A stretch of 39,103 nt of DNA from an uncultured Clostridia bacterium (GTDB taxonomy: Bacteria > Bacillota > Clostridia > Oscillospirales > Oscillospiraceae). This document shows, piece by piece, positions 8,490 to 16,374 of this stretch (the stretch's first letter is position 1; the number at the start of each line of letters is the position of its first letter). The position numbers and the translations under genes were made by a program. The notes beneath the pieces are model-generated. The model was not told the origin of the DNA. It made no database searches and worked only from the letters and a program-made list of their open reading frames with translations. The stretch covers positions 1 to 39,103 of the forward strand of contig CAMGRL010000015.1 of assembly GCA_946061515.1 (NCBI GenBank). Reading direction: 5' to 3'.

Positions 8490-9572
8490 AAAAAAATAAT
8501 TATTGCTGCAATCCTTGCGGCTATGGTATATAATATAGGTGTGACGGCCTGGGCGGACGACACGCCCTCTGTCAGCGCCCACAGTGCCCTTGTGATGCAC
8601 AGCGGCGGTGAGGTGGTCTTTGAAAAGAACGCGGACGATCAAATGCGGATCGCCAGCACCACCAAAATCATGACTGCCCTTGTGGTTCTGGAACACTGCG
8701 CTCTGGACGAGCAGGTGGAGATCCTGCCGGAATACTGCGGCGCGGAGGGCTCCTCCATGTATCTGTCCCCCGGAGAGCGCTACACCGTCAAGGAGCTGCT
8801 GCAGGGGCTGCTGCTGGTGTCGGGAAACGACGCCGCCATTGCCCTGGCCTGCCACACGGCCGGGGATATGGACAGCTTTGTGGCTTTGATGAACGCAAAG
8901 GCCTTTAGCTTAGGCATGGAGAACAGCTCTTTTGCCAATCCTCACGGCCTGGACGGGGAGGGACACTATTCCACCGCCCGGGACATGGCAAAGCTCATGT
9001 GCGCCTGTATGGAAAACGAGGATTTTGCGCAGATCACCGCCACGAAAAGCTGCACAGTAGGGGAGCAGTACCTGTATAACCACAACAAGCTGCTTTCCAG
9101 CTGTGAGGGCTGCATCGGCGGCAAGACCGGCTATACCGAAGCTGCCGGGCGCTGCCTGGTCAGCTGCACCGAGCGGGAGGGGACAAGGTATGTCTGCGTG
9201 ACCCTCTCGGCCCCGGACGACTGGAACGACCATAAAAAGCTCTACAACTGGGCTTTTTCCCACTATACCAACCGCACCGTGGTGGATGAGGGCTTAGGCT
9301 TTGACATCCCTGTGGTCTCCGGCGCCCTTTCCACGGTCAGGGCCGTCCCGGAGGAGGCGTTTTCGGCTTTCCTCCCTGCTGAGGCGGAGCTGACGCTCAT
9401 TGCGGAGATGGCCCGCTTCACCTATGCCCCGGTGCAGCAGGGCGAGACCGCCGGGCGGATCGTGGTGCTGCTGGACGGAGAGCTGCTGAAGGAGATCAGG
9501 CTCGTCTATGAAAGCCAGGTCCCGGCTTACCAGCCAACCCTGTCTTTAAGAAAAACACTGGAGATAGCTTGA
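8484..9572 (+). CDS. dacF: D-alanyl-D-alanine carboxypeptidase (DacF/PBP5 family)
   Basis: This exported low-molecular-weight penicillin-binding protein trims the terminal D-Ala from peptidoglycan pentapeptides. At 362 aa it carries a signal peptide (residues 1-24, ending TAWA). The three active-site motifs are present: SxxK as STTK 58-61, SGN 113-115 and KTG 214-216. A C-terminal beta-rich domain (about 265-345) follows. No clear C-terminal amphipathic anchor is recognised. The start is TTG at 8484 (or 8487): a downstream ATG at 8523 would delete the hydrophobic signal core. Both TTGs lie in a long hairpin. The stop overlaps the rluB start (ATGA). DacF is forespore-linked in Bacillus; the timing here is inference. 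Confidence 0.94.
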   Translation: MLKKIIIAAILAAMVYNIGVTAWADDTPSVSAHSALVMHSGGEVVFEKNADDQMRIASTTKIMTALVVLEHCALDEQVEILPEYCGAEGSSMYLSPGERYTVKELLQGLLLVSGNDAAIALACHTAGDMDSFVALMNAKAFSLGMENSSFANPHGLDGEGHYSTARDMAKLMCACMENEDFAQITATKSCTVGEQYLYNHNKLLSSCEGCIGGKTGYTEAAGRCLVSCTEREGTRYVCVTLSAPDDWNDHKKLYNWAFSHYTNRTVVDEGLGFDIPVVSGALSTVRAVPEEAFSAFLPAEAELTLIAEMARFTYAPVQQGETAGRIVVLLDGELLKEIRLVYESQVPAYQPTLSLRKTLEIA

Positions 9573-10279
9573 TGAAGGAGAGACTTCAGAAAATCATATC
9601 CGCCTCCGGGCTCATGTCAAGAAGGGCCGCGGAGGAGCTGATCGCCGCCGGAAAGGTGAGTATAAACGGCGTGACCGCCGCCCTGGGAGACAAGGCGGAG
9701 GCCGGAGTGGATAAAATTCTGGTGGACGGAAAAGCTCTTCCGTCCGCCGGTGAGAAGCTGTACATAATGCTCAATAAGCCCCGGGGCTATGTGACCACCC
9801 TCAGCGACGAGAAGGGAAGAAAGAATGTCACAGAGCTGATAAAAGAGCTGGGGACAAGGCTCTACCCGGTGGGCAGGCTGGACATGTATTCCGAGGGCCT
9901 GCTGCTCATGACCAACGACGGCGACTTTGCCAACCGCCTGATGCACCCCTCCCATGAGATCGACAAGTGCTACCACACCTGGGTAAAGGGGGAGGACATG
10001 GGCTGGGCCGTGGAGCTGCTGCGCTGCCCCATGGAGATCGACGGCTATGTGACAAGCCCCGCCGAAGTGGATATCCTGGAGCTCAAAGGCGAGGAAGCCC
10101 TTCTGGCCATCACCATACACGAGGGGCGCAACCGCCAGGTAAGAAAAATGTGTGAGGCCGCGGGCCTTAAAGTGACAAGACTGATGCGCGTAAGCGAGGG
10201 CGGCGTGGAGCTTGGAACGCTGGAAAGCGGAAAGTGGCGCCGTCTGACAGAGGAAGAACTGGATATGCTCCGTAAGTAA
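9572..10279 (+). CDS. rluB: rRNA pseudouridine synthase, RsuA/RluB family
   Basis: The protein is 235 aa. It has an N-terminal S4 RNA-binding domain (about 1-60, KERLQKIISASGLMSRRAAE) and a catalytic domain with the family motif GRLDMYSEGLLLMTNDG, whose Asp104 is the expected nucleophile. C-terminal EGRNRQVRKM is also conserved. Family members isomerise specific uridines in 23S (RluB) or 16S (RsuA) rRNA; the clostridial copy near cmk and scpAB is usually called RluB. The exact target cannot be read from sequence. The ATG overlaps the dacF stop. Its own stop codon lies inside a small inverted repeat. Confidence 0.94.
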   Translation: MKERLQKIISASGLMSRRAAEELIAAGKVSINGVTAALGDKAEAGVDKILVDGKALPSAGEKLYIMLNKPRGYVTTLSDEKGRKNVTELIKELGTRLYPVGRLDMYSEGLLLMTNDGDFANRLMHPSHEIDKCYHTWVKGEDMGWAVELLRCPMEIDGYVTSPAEVDILELKGEEALLAITIHEGRNRQVRKMCEAAGLKVTRLMRVSEGGVELGTLESGKWRRLTEEELDMLRK

Positions 10280-10300
10280 ACGCTGAATCATCGTTTGCTT
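10274..10300. repeat. 27-bp miniature inverted repeat overlapping the rluB stop
   Basis: AAGTAAACG (10274-10282) and CGTTTGCTT (10292-10300) face each other across CTGAATCAT, giving a 9-bp stem with one G-T pair that can extend inward by TGA/TCA. The arms match the ends of the 163-bp palindrome at 21891-22053, as if only the two termini were present. No T-run follows, so a terminator role is not supported. Confidence 0.6.
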
Positions 10301-10322
10301 GTATGACTGAAAGGACAACAGG

Positions 10323-11150
10323 ATGGAAAAAGACATTATTGCGATCCTTTCCGAGAGATCTGTTCACTTTTCCAAGCGCCAGCGGGCGGTGGCGGATTAC
10401 ATCTGCGAACACCCGGACATGGCCGCGTTCATGACTGCGGAGCTGCTGGCTCAGGCGGTGGGCGTCAGCGAGTCCACGGTGGTGCGCTTTGCCCTTGAAC
10501 TGGGCTTCAACGGCTACCCGGACATGAGAAGGTCGGTGCAGCAGCTTCTGCGCAGCAAAATCAGCGCCCAGGGGCAGAAGGCCCTGGGGGAGGCGGAGAA
10601 GGACTACACCCAGCTGTTTCAGCGCACGGTGGAGGACTACGGCAAAGCCGTCTCCGCTCTGACGGAGGGGGAAAATCCCCTCAGCTTTGACGCCGCCGTC
10701 AAGCAGCTTCAAAAGGCCAAAAAGCTGTTTGTTCTGGGAGACGAGCCGGGAGAAGCTGCGGCAAAGCTCCTGTGGCAGGGCCTGAACCTGATCCGGGACG
10801 AGGTGCAGTGGATCAGCGCCGATCCCTATGAGCAGCTGATCCATATCGGCGCGGGAGACGCGCTGCTGTACATATGCCCGGCCGGCGCGGCAAATTCCGG
10901 CGCTGCCCGCTACGCCCACGACTGCGGGGCAGCGGTGATCGTTCTGGCGGCGGAAAGCTTACGGAAGGAGCTGGCCTTTGCAGACTGCTTTATCGCCTGC
11001 GGCAAGGGACTTGAATCGGGCTGTGAGCCCATTCTCCCGGTTTTTGCCGTGGCCGGAGCTATACTGCGTGCCTTCGCGCAGGAATTGAAGCGCGGAGCGA
11101 AAAAAACAGAAAAGATCCGGCAGGAGTATGAAAGAAATGATCGCAGATAA
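10323..11150 (+). CDS. MurR/RpiR family transcriptional regulator
   Basis: The protein is 275 aa. Residues 1-77 form the RpiR-type helix-turn-helix domain, with LLAQAVGVSESTVVRFALELGF as the recognition region. Residues about 120-250 form a SIS (sugar isomerase-like) fold that normally senses a phosphosugar. The SIS part looks diverged: the expected Ser-rich phosphosugar loop is poorly conserved and reads CPAGAANSG. No sugar-catabolic gene is adjacent, so the regulon and ligand are unknown. It follows rluB by 43 bp and slightly overlaps the flavoprotein gene downstream, suggesting cotranscription with core genes, which is unusual for this family. Confidence 0.92.
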   Translation: MEKDIIAILSERSVHFSKRQRAVADYICEHPDMAAFMTAELLAQAVGVSESTVVRFALELGFNGYPDMRRSVQQLLRSKISAQGQKALGEAEKDYTQLFQRTVEDYGKAVSALTEGENPLSFDAAVKQLQKAKKLFVLGDEPGEAAAKLLWQGLNLIRDEVQWISADPYEQLIHIGAGDALLYICPAGAANSGAARYAHDCGAAVIVLAAESLRKELAFADCFIACGKGLESGCEPILPVFAVAGAILRAFAQELKRGAKKTEKIRQEYERNDRR

Positions 11151-12381
11151 CACAGATCTTGTGGTGATCGGCGGCGGCGCGGCGGGCATGATGTGCGCTG
11201 CCACTGCGGCGGACAGGGGCTTGAAGGTGATTTTGCTGGACCCCAACCGTCAGCTTGGCAGGAAATTGCGCATAACCGGCAAGGGCCGCTGCAATTTGAC
11301 CAACAACTGTGATATAAAAAGCTTTATGCAGAATATCCCCGGGGACGGCAGGTTTTTGTTCAGCGCGCTGAACCGGCTGTCCCCTGCGGATACCATGGCC
11401 CTTTTTGAATCCAGAGGTCTGGAGCTGAAGACCGAGCGGGGAAACCGGGTCTTCCCGGTGTCCGACAACGCAAACGACGTGGCGGGGACCATGGCCCGCT
11501 GGTGTGCCCGCTCCGGCGTCATTGTGGAGCGCTGCAAGGCCAAAAAAGTGGTCGTTGAAAACGGCGCAGTCACCGGCGTGGAGACGGAAAAGGGTCTTAT
11601 CCGCTGCCGGGCCGCAGCTGTCTGTACCGGCGGCCTGTCCTACCCCCTCACCGGCTCCACCGGCGACGGGCTCAGGTTTGCCGAAGCAATGGGCCACAGC
11701 GTGACGCCGCCCAGAGCCTCCCTTGTGCCACTGGAAAGTCCGGATGCCTACTGTGCCGAGATGCAGGGCTTTTCCCTGAAAAATGTGGTGCTCTCCGCCT
11801 ATGAGGAGGACAAGCTCATCTATAAAGAGCTGGGCGAGATGCTGTTTACCCATTTCGGCGTCTCCGGGCCCCTGGTCCTCTCCGCCAGCGCCCATATGCG
11901 CCATATGGGCAGCAAAAATTACCGCCTGGAGATCGACCTGAAGCCGGCCCTGGACGAAAAAAAGCTGGACGCAAGAATTTTACGGGACTTTGAAAAATAC
12001 GCAAACAGGGAGTTTAAAAACGCCCTCTCGGACCTGGCCGGCAGCGCCATGATCCCGGTGCTTGTAAGGCTCTCCGGGATCCCGGAGGACACCAAGGTAA
12101 ACTCCATCACCCGGGAGCAGAGGATGAAGCTGCTTCATCTCTTCAAGGCTTTCCCGGTGTCTGTTTCGGGCACACGACCCATAGACGAGGCCATCGTCAC
12201 CGCCGGCGGGGTGAATACCAAAGAGATCAATCCCCGCACTATGGAGTCCAAGCTCATTTCTGAATTGTACTTTGCCGGAGAGGTGCTGGACCTCGACGGT
12301 TATACAGGCGGTTTCAATCTGCAGATCGCCTGGTCAACCGGCTTCGTCGCCGGAAATTCTGTGTTAAAGGATGCGTTTTGA
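11137..12381 (+). CDS. HI0933-family NAD(P)/FAD-dependent oxidoreductase
   Basis: The protein is 414 aa. The N-terminal dinucleotide-binding motif VVIGGGAAGMM and the family signature GRKLRITGKGRCNLTN lie within the first 60 residues. The C-terminal FAD-contacting stretch LDLDGYTGGFNLQIAWSTG is also present. This is the HI0933/YhiN/YtfP flavoprotein family, whose physiological reaction is mostly unknown; related BaiN of bile-acid-using clostridia acts in bile acid reduction, but membership alone does not show that here. I prefer the ATG at 11137, 10 bp after AGGAG, over the ATG at 11128, only 1-2 bp after it. The gene overlaps the RpiR gene and ends 1 bp before cmk. Confidence 0.92.
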   Translation: MIADNTDLVVIGGGAAGMMCAATAADRGLKVILLDPNRQLGRKLRITGKGRCNLTNNCDIKSFMQNIPGDGRFLFSALNRLSPADTMALFESRGLELKTERGNRVFPVSDNANDVAGTMARWCARSGVIVERCKAKKVVVENGAVTGVETEKGLIRCRAAAVCTGGLSYPLTGSTGDGLRFAEAMGHSVTPPRASLVPLESPDAYCAEMQGFSLKNVVLSAYEEDKLIYKELGEMLFTHFGVSGPLVLSASAHMRHMGSKNYRLEIDLKPALDEKKLDARILRDFEKYANREFKNALSDLAGSAMIPVLVRLSGIPEDTKVNSITREQRMKLLHLFKAFPVSVSGTRPIDEAIVTAGGVNTKEINPRTMESKLISELYFAGEVLDLDGYTGGFNLQIAWSTGFVAGNSVLKDAF

Positions 12382-12382
12382 G

Positions 12383-13075
12383 ATGAAAAAACATTATTCA
12401 ATCGCAATTGACGGACCCTCCGGAGCAGGAAAAAGCAGTCTGGCCAGAAGAGTTGCCTCTGCTCTGGGCTTTATCTATGTTGACACAGGCGCGATCTACC
12501 GTACTGTCGGCCTGGCCTGCTACCGGGCCGGCATCAGCTGCAAGAACGCCGAGGCAGTGGCGCAGATTCTGCCCAGACTCAATATCCAGATGAGATTCAA
12601 CGCCGCAGGGGAGCAGCGCATGTATCTGGATGAGGAGGACGTCTCCTCCCGCATCCGTATGCCCGAAATTTCCATCTGCGCCTCCGACGTGTCCACCCTG
12701 CCCGTGGTGCGCAGCTACCTTCTGGACATGCAGCGCCGCATGGCAAGGGACAACAACGTGATCATGGACGGCCGGGATATCGGCACTGTGGTCCTGCCCG
12801 ACGCGGATCTGAAGATCTTCATGACCGCAAGCTCCGCCGCCAGAGCCCAGCGCCGTCTGCTGGAGCTCCAGGCCAAAGGCGTCAGGGCCAATTTTGAGGA
12901 CGTGTTCCGGGATATTGAGTATCGGGACCAGCAGGACAGCACCCGTGCCTCCGCGCCCATGAGAGCCGCGGAGGACGCCGTTGTCCTGGACACCACCAAT
13001 CTGAATCTGGAGGAGAGCTACCGCCTTCTCTGCCGCACCATTAAAGAGAAGCTGGGCGTCCAGCCTGTGGGCTGA
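12383..13075 (+). CDS. cmk: Cytidylate kinase
   Basis: Cmk phosphorylates CMP and dCMP with ATP in pyrimidine nucleotide metabolism. The protein is 230 aa. The P-loop GPSGAGKSS lies at residues 11-19; DTGAIYRTVG, the substrate-binding DGRDIGTVVLPDADLKIFMTA and the lid region RDQQDSTRASAPM are intact. The ATG at 12383 is 1 bp after the flavoprotein stop; an ATG at 12371 leaves no room for the AAAGGA ribosome-binding site. The stop overlaps the start of ispH-rpsA. cmk upstream of ispH/rpsA is a conserved order in clostridia. Confidence 0.97.
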   Translation: MKKHYSIAIDGPSGAGKSSLARRVASALGFIYVDTGAIYRTVGLACYRAGISCKNAEAVAQILPRLNIQMRFNAAGEQRMYLDEEDVSSRIRMPEISICASDVSTLPVVRSYLLDMQRRMARDNNVIMDGRDIGTVVLPDADLKIFMTASSAARAQRRLLELQAKGVRANFEDVFRDIEYRDQQDSTRASAPMRAAEDAVVLDTTNLNLEESYRLLCRTIKEKLGVQPVG

Positions 13076-15126
13076 TGAAGGAGCTTATCCTGGCCAAAAG
13101 CGCGGGCTTCTGCTTTGGCGTGAACCGCTCTGTGGATATGGCGGAAAAGCTGCTGGGGGAAAAGGGAAACTGCTGCAGCTTCGGCCAGCTCATACATAAC
13201 GAGGACGTTGTAAAAGAGCTGGAGGAGAGGGGACTGCGGGTGATCCGCTCTCCCGAAGAGGCCATGCCCGGGGACAATGTGCTCATTCGTGCCCACGGCG
13301 TGTCCCGCCGGCTGGTGGAGCAGTTGGAGGCCCGGGGGGCCATCGTCACCGACGCCACCTGCCCCAAGGTAAAGCACATCCACGGCATCGTCAGCCGGGC
13401 CGATGAAGAGGGGCGCTTCGTCATCATCATCGGAATGCGCCGCCACCCGGAGGTGGAGGCCATCTGCGGCTGGTGCAGCCGGTATCAGGTATTTGAAAAT
13501 GCCGGTGAGCTGGAGGAATGGCTGGAGGAACACCCGGATTTTTGGGATAAACCCCTAACTGTGGTGGTTCAAACCACGCAGACCGGCAGTAATTTTACCG
13601 AATGTTGCAATATCATAAAAAAAAGATGTACAAATGCGAAAATATCTGATACAATATGCTTTGCTACGTCCACGCGTCAGGAAGAGGCTGCTGCGATAGC
13701 CTCCCGGTGTGACGCCATGGTTGTTATCGGCGGAAAACACAGCGCAAACAGCATCCATTTAGCTCAGATCTGCGCGGAAAACTGTCCTTCGGTCCAGTTT
13801 ATCCAGCGCGCGGACGAGCTGGATCTGGAAAAGCTGAGATCTGCCGGTACAGTCGGCCTGACAGCGGGGGCATCAACGCCTGCGTGGATAATTAAGGAGG
13901 TAAGAAACAAAATGAGCGACGAAATCAAAGTAGAAGAATCCGCAGTGGAGAAGGAACAGTCCTTCGATGAAATGCTGGAGGAGACTCTCAAAACAATATA
14001 TAATGGAGATAAGGTAACCGGAATTGTAGTTGCAATCACTGGTACCGAGATCAGCGTTGATCTGGGCACCAAGTATTCCGGCTTCATTCCCACCACCGAG
14101 TTTACCGACGACGGCATCAAGGTCGAAGACGCCGTCAAGGTTGGCGACACCATTGAGGCCGTCGTTGTCAGAGTCAACGACATCGAAGGCACCGCAATGC
14201 TCTCCAAGAAGCGTCTCGACGCGGCCAAGAGCTGGAACGACGTTGAGGCCGCTGCCGAGGACGGCACCGTTCTGGAAGGCGTTGTCACCGAAGAGAACAA
14301 GGGCGGCGTTGTGGTCAACGTCAAGGGCGTGCGCGTGTTCGTTCCCGCCTCTCAGACCGATCTGCCCAGAGACGCTGAGCTGAGCCAGCTCCTGAAGAAG
14401 ACCGTCCGCCTGAAGATCACCGAGGTCAACAAGGCCCGTAAGCGCGTTGTGGGCTCCATCCGCCGCGTTGCCCAGGCCGAGCGCCGCGAGCGCACCGAGG
14501 CCATCTGGAACGAGATCGAGGTCGGCAAGAAGTACCACGGCGTGGTCAAGTCCCTGACCAGCTACGGCGCCTTTGTGGATATCGGCGGCATCGACGGCAT
14601 GGTCCATGTGTCCGAGCTGAGCTGGGGCCGCATCCACCAGCCCTCCGAAGTCGTCTCCGTGGGCGATGAGATCGACGTTTACGTCATCAGCTTTGACCGC
14701 GAGAAGCGCAAGATCTCCCTGGGCTACAAGGATCCCGACGGCAACCCCTGGGCTCAGTTCACCGCAAAGTACGAGGTCGGCAGTGTTGCTACTGTCAAGG
14801 TTGTCAAGCTCATGACCTTCGGCGCCTTCGCCGAGATCCTGCCCGGTGTTGACGGCCTGATCCACATTTCCCAGATCGCCAACCGCCGCATCGCCAAGCC
14901 CGACGACGTGCTGACCGTGGGCGATGTTGTGGACGTGAAGATCACCGCCATCGACGAGGAGAAGCACAAGGTCTCCCTGTCCATCCGTGCCCTGTCCGAG
15001 CCCGCTCCCGCTCCCGTAAAGGAAGAGCCTGTTGAGGAAGAGGAAGTCGGCCCCGAGGAAGACGCTCTGGTCTATGAAGTCTCCGCCACCGGCGAAGCCA
15101 CCGGCATCGCTCCCGAAGAGGAGTAA
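13075..15126 (+). CDS. ispH: Fused HMBPP reductase (IspH) - 30S ribosomal protein S1 homologue
   Basis: The product is 683 aa. Residues 1-279 are IspH/LytB, the last enzyme of the MEP isoprenoid pathway, which reduces HMBPP to IPP and DMAPP. Its three iron-sulphur cysteines are Cys13 (GFCFGVNR), Cys96 (DATCPKV) and Cys195 (ICFATSTRQ). Residues about 297-640 carry four S1 RNA-binding domains, beginning near 312, 397, 484 and 569, then an acidic tail. Fusion of IspH with S1 is known in Clostridia. An in-frame ATG at 13912 with a strong ribosome-binding site stands exactly at the junction. Codon use changes there: CGG and AGG arginine codons, common in the IspH part, become rare. An ATGA overlap joins it to cmk. 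Confidence 0.96.
   Translation: MKELILAKSAGFCFGVNRSVDMAEKLLGEKGNCCSFGQLIHNEDVVKELEERGLRVIRSPEEAMPGDNVLIRAHGVSRRLVEQLEARGAIVTDATCPKVKHIHGIVSRADEEGRFVIIIGMRRHPEVEAICGWCSRYQVFENAGELEEWLEEHPDFWDKPLTVVVQTTQTGSNFTECCNIIKKRCTNAKISDTICFATSTRQEEAAAIASRCDAMVVIGGKHSANSIHLAQICAENCPSVQFIQRADELDLEKLRSAGTVGLTAGASTPAWIIKEVRNKMSDEIKVEESAVEKEQSFDEMLEETLKTIYNGDKVTGIVVAITGTEISVDLGTKYSGFIPTTEFTDDGIKVEDAVKVGDTIEAVVVRVNDIEGTAMLSKKRLDAAKSWNDVEAAAEDGTVLEGVVTEENKGGVVVNVKGVRVFVPASQTDLPRDAELSQLLKKTVRLKITEVNKARKRVVGSIRRVAQAERRERTEAIWNEIEVGKKYHGVVKSLTSYGAFVDIGGIDGMVHVSELSWGRIHQPSEVVSVGDEIDVYVISFDREKRKISLGYKDPDGNPWAQFTAKYEVGSVATVKVVKLMTFGAFAEILPGVDGLIHISQIANRRIAKPDDVLTVGDVVDVKITAIDEEKHKVSLSIRALSEPAPAPVKEEPVEEEEVGPEEDALVYEVSATGEATGIAPEEE
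13894..13914 (+). promoter_or_regulatory. rpsA: Internal ribosome-binding site and ATG at the IspH/S1 junction
   Basis: AAGGAGGT (13894-13901) lies 10 bp before an in-frame ATG (13912) that begins MSDEIKVEE, the natural N-terminus of a separate 404-residue S1 protein (13912-15126). This is the strongest Shine-Dalgarno match in the surrounding genes. It can be read as the preserved start of a once separate rpsA, possibly still used to make extra free S1. Confidence 0.7.
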
Positions 15127-15136
15127 TTCAGAGATT

Positions 15137-15172
15137 AAACCGCCGCACAAAAAATTGTGCGGCGGTTTTTTT
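15137..15172 (+). terminator. Intrinsic terminator after ispH-rpsA
   Basis: A perfect 14-bp stem, 15137-15150 with 15155-15168 (core CCGCCGCACAA/TTGTGCGGCGG), has an AAAA loop and an uninterrupted T-run of 7 that starts within the end of the stem. It closes the dacF-to-rpsA transcript. Confidence 0.95.
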
Positions 15173-15249
15173 ATGCCCGGAGCCACACTGATAGTATAAA
15201 AAATAATCTACCAACTATACGAGCGGTAAGTGGCTTTTTCCGGCGGCTG

Positions 15250-15258
15250 TGTTATAAT
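15250..15258 (+). promoter_or_regulatory. Extended -10 promoter of the XRE-TPR/ABC genes
   Basis: TGT-TATAAT (15250-15258) is a consensus extended -10 element. The -35 region (around 15230) is poor, which fits an extended -10 or an activated promoter. Transcription would start near 15265, 18 bp before the ATG. Confidence 0.65.
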
Positions 15259-15282
15259 GGCAGCAGAAAGAGAGGGGTACCG

Positions 15283-16356
15283 ATGCAGATCAGACTTGGA
15301 CAGAATATCCGAAGGCTACGGAAGGAAGCGGGCTATACTCAAGAGCAGCTTGCCGAGGCCCTGGGAGTCACCACCGGCGCGGTCTATAAATGGGAATCGG
15401 AAAGGGCGGTTCCAGAGTTGGAGCTGCTGGTGGAGATTGCGGAATTTTTCGAGACCTCCGTGGACGCGCTGCTGAATTATGGCTGGGAAAAAAGGAGCAT
15501 GGGGCAGGCCGCCGAGCGTCTTCAGCATTATATCGAGAACAAACAGTTGGAGGAGGGGATACGCTACGCGGAGCAGGCCCTGCAGAAGTATCCGAACAGC
15601 TTTCGAATCACCCTGAAAAGCGCTGAGCTCTATTTTCTGTACATGGATCCGAAGCACGCGCAGAGAGCGGTGGAGCTGTATCAGAAGGCCATTCAGCTCA
15701 TCGACCAGAATACCGATGAGACGGTGGGTCTGCTGACCATACAAAACCGCATTGCCGCCTGTTACTGCTATATGGACAGAATGGAAGACGCCATCGAGCT
15801 GCTGAAGAGAAACAATGTGGGCGGGGTCAACGACCATCAGATCGGCCTTTTTCTTTCTCAGGATGAGAAGCGAGGGGAGGAGGCCCTGAAATATCTGTCA
15901 GACGCTCTGTTTATGGGATACAGTCAGCTTTACAGTGTGTGCATCGGCTATGCCAACGCATACGTTGTACTGAAGGAACTGGATAAAATCGGGGAGATGA
16001 TCCTGTGGCTGCTGGAGCTGGGAAAGGGCCTGCGGGAGCCTGGGGTCGTCACCTGGATGGATCGGACCGATGTGCGGCTGTACACCATCCTTGCGGAGGC
16101 GGCTCTGCTGCAGGGGGAAGAAGAAGGGGCTATCAGCTGGCTGCAAAAGGCCGGAGACACGGCCCGGCGCTTTGACGCCGCGCCGGAACACAGGACTTCT
16201 GTGGGGATGAAGTATTACCACGGCAGCAAGCGGGCAGCGTCCTATGACGACATGGGCCAGACCGCCCTGGCCATGATCGAAAATTTCATGGCGGAAGGGG
16301 AGACCGGTGCCAATCTGCGCCCACTCTGGGAAAAGATTCGGGAAAAAGAGACGTGA
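15283..16356 (+). CDS. XRE-family regulator with C-terminal TPR-like repeats
   Basis: The protein is 357 aa. Residues 1-60 are a Cro/CI helix-turn-helix (QIRLGQNIRRLRKEAGYTQEQLAEALGV, then TTGAVYKWESERAVPELELL). The remainder is all-helical, with tandem-repeat-like blocks (for example LEEGIRYAEQALQKYPNSF and AQRAVELYQKAIQL) that read as TPRs. This architecture resembles peptide-sensing or protein-partner-sensing regulators, though no ligand can be named. The ATG at 15283 begins the HTH directly; an upstream in-frame ATG at 15157 lies within the preceding terminator. An ABC exporter follows 18 bp downstream, probably cotranscribed, so the regulator may control export. Confidence 0.9.
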   Translation: MQIRLGQNIRRLRKEAGYTQEQLAEALGVTTGAVYKWESERAVPELELLVEIAEFFETSVDALLNYGWEKRSMGQAAERLQHYIENKQLEEGIRYAEQALQKYPNSFRITLKSAELYFLYMDPKHAQRAVELYQKAIQLIDQNTDETVGLLTIQNRIAACYCYMDRMEDAIELLKRNNVGGVNDHQIGLFLSQDEKRGEEALKYLSDALFMGYSQLYSVCIGYANAYVVLKELDKIGEMILWLLELGKGLREPGVVTWMDRTDVRLYTILAEAALLQGEEEGAISWLQKAGDTARRFDAAPEHRTSVGMKYYHGSKRAASYDDMGQTALAMIENFMAEGETGANLRPLWEKIREKET

Positions 16357-16374
16357 AAGGTAGGTTTACATAAT

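Noticed and set aside
8520-8545. TATAAT-like sequence within the start of dacF as a promoter
   Set aside because: It lies inside the coding sequence for the signal peptide and has no downstream gene start to serve.
11137-12381. Bile-acid reductase (BaiN) role for the flavoprotein
   Set aside because: The family is broad and found in many bacteria without bile-acid pathways, and no bai gene is nearby, so a specific role is not supported.
13873-15186. Long open frame on the minus strand opposite the S1 domains (about 437 codons)
   Set aside because: It is antisense to a clearly conserved gene, its composition mirrors codon bias, and there is no family similarity or ribosome-binding site. Similar antisense frames lie opposite clpX (828-2090) and livJ (25969-27282).
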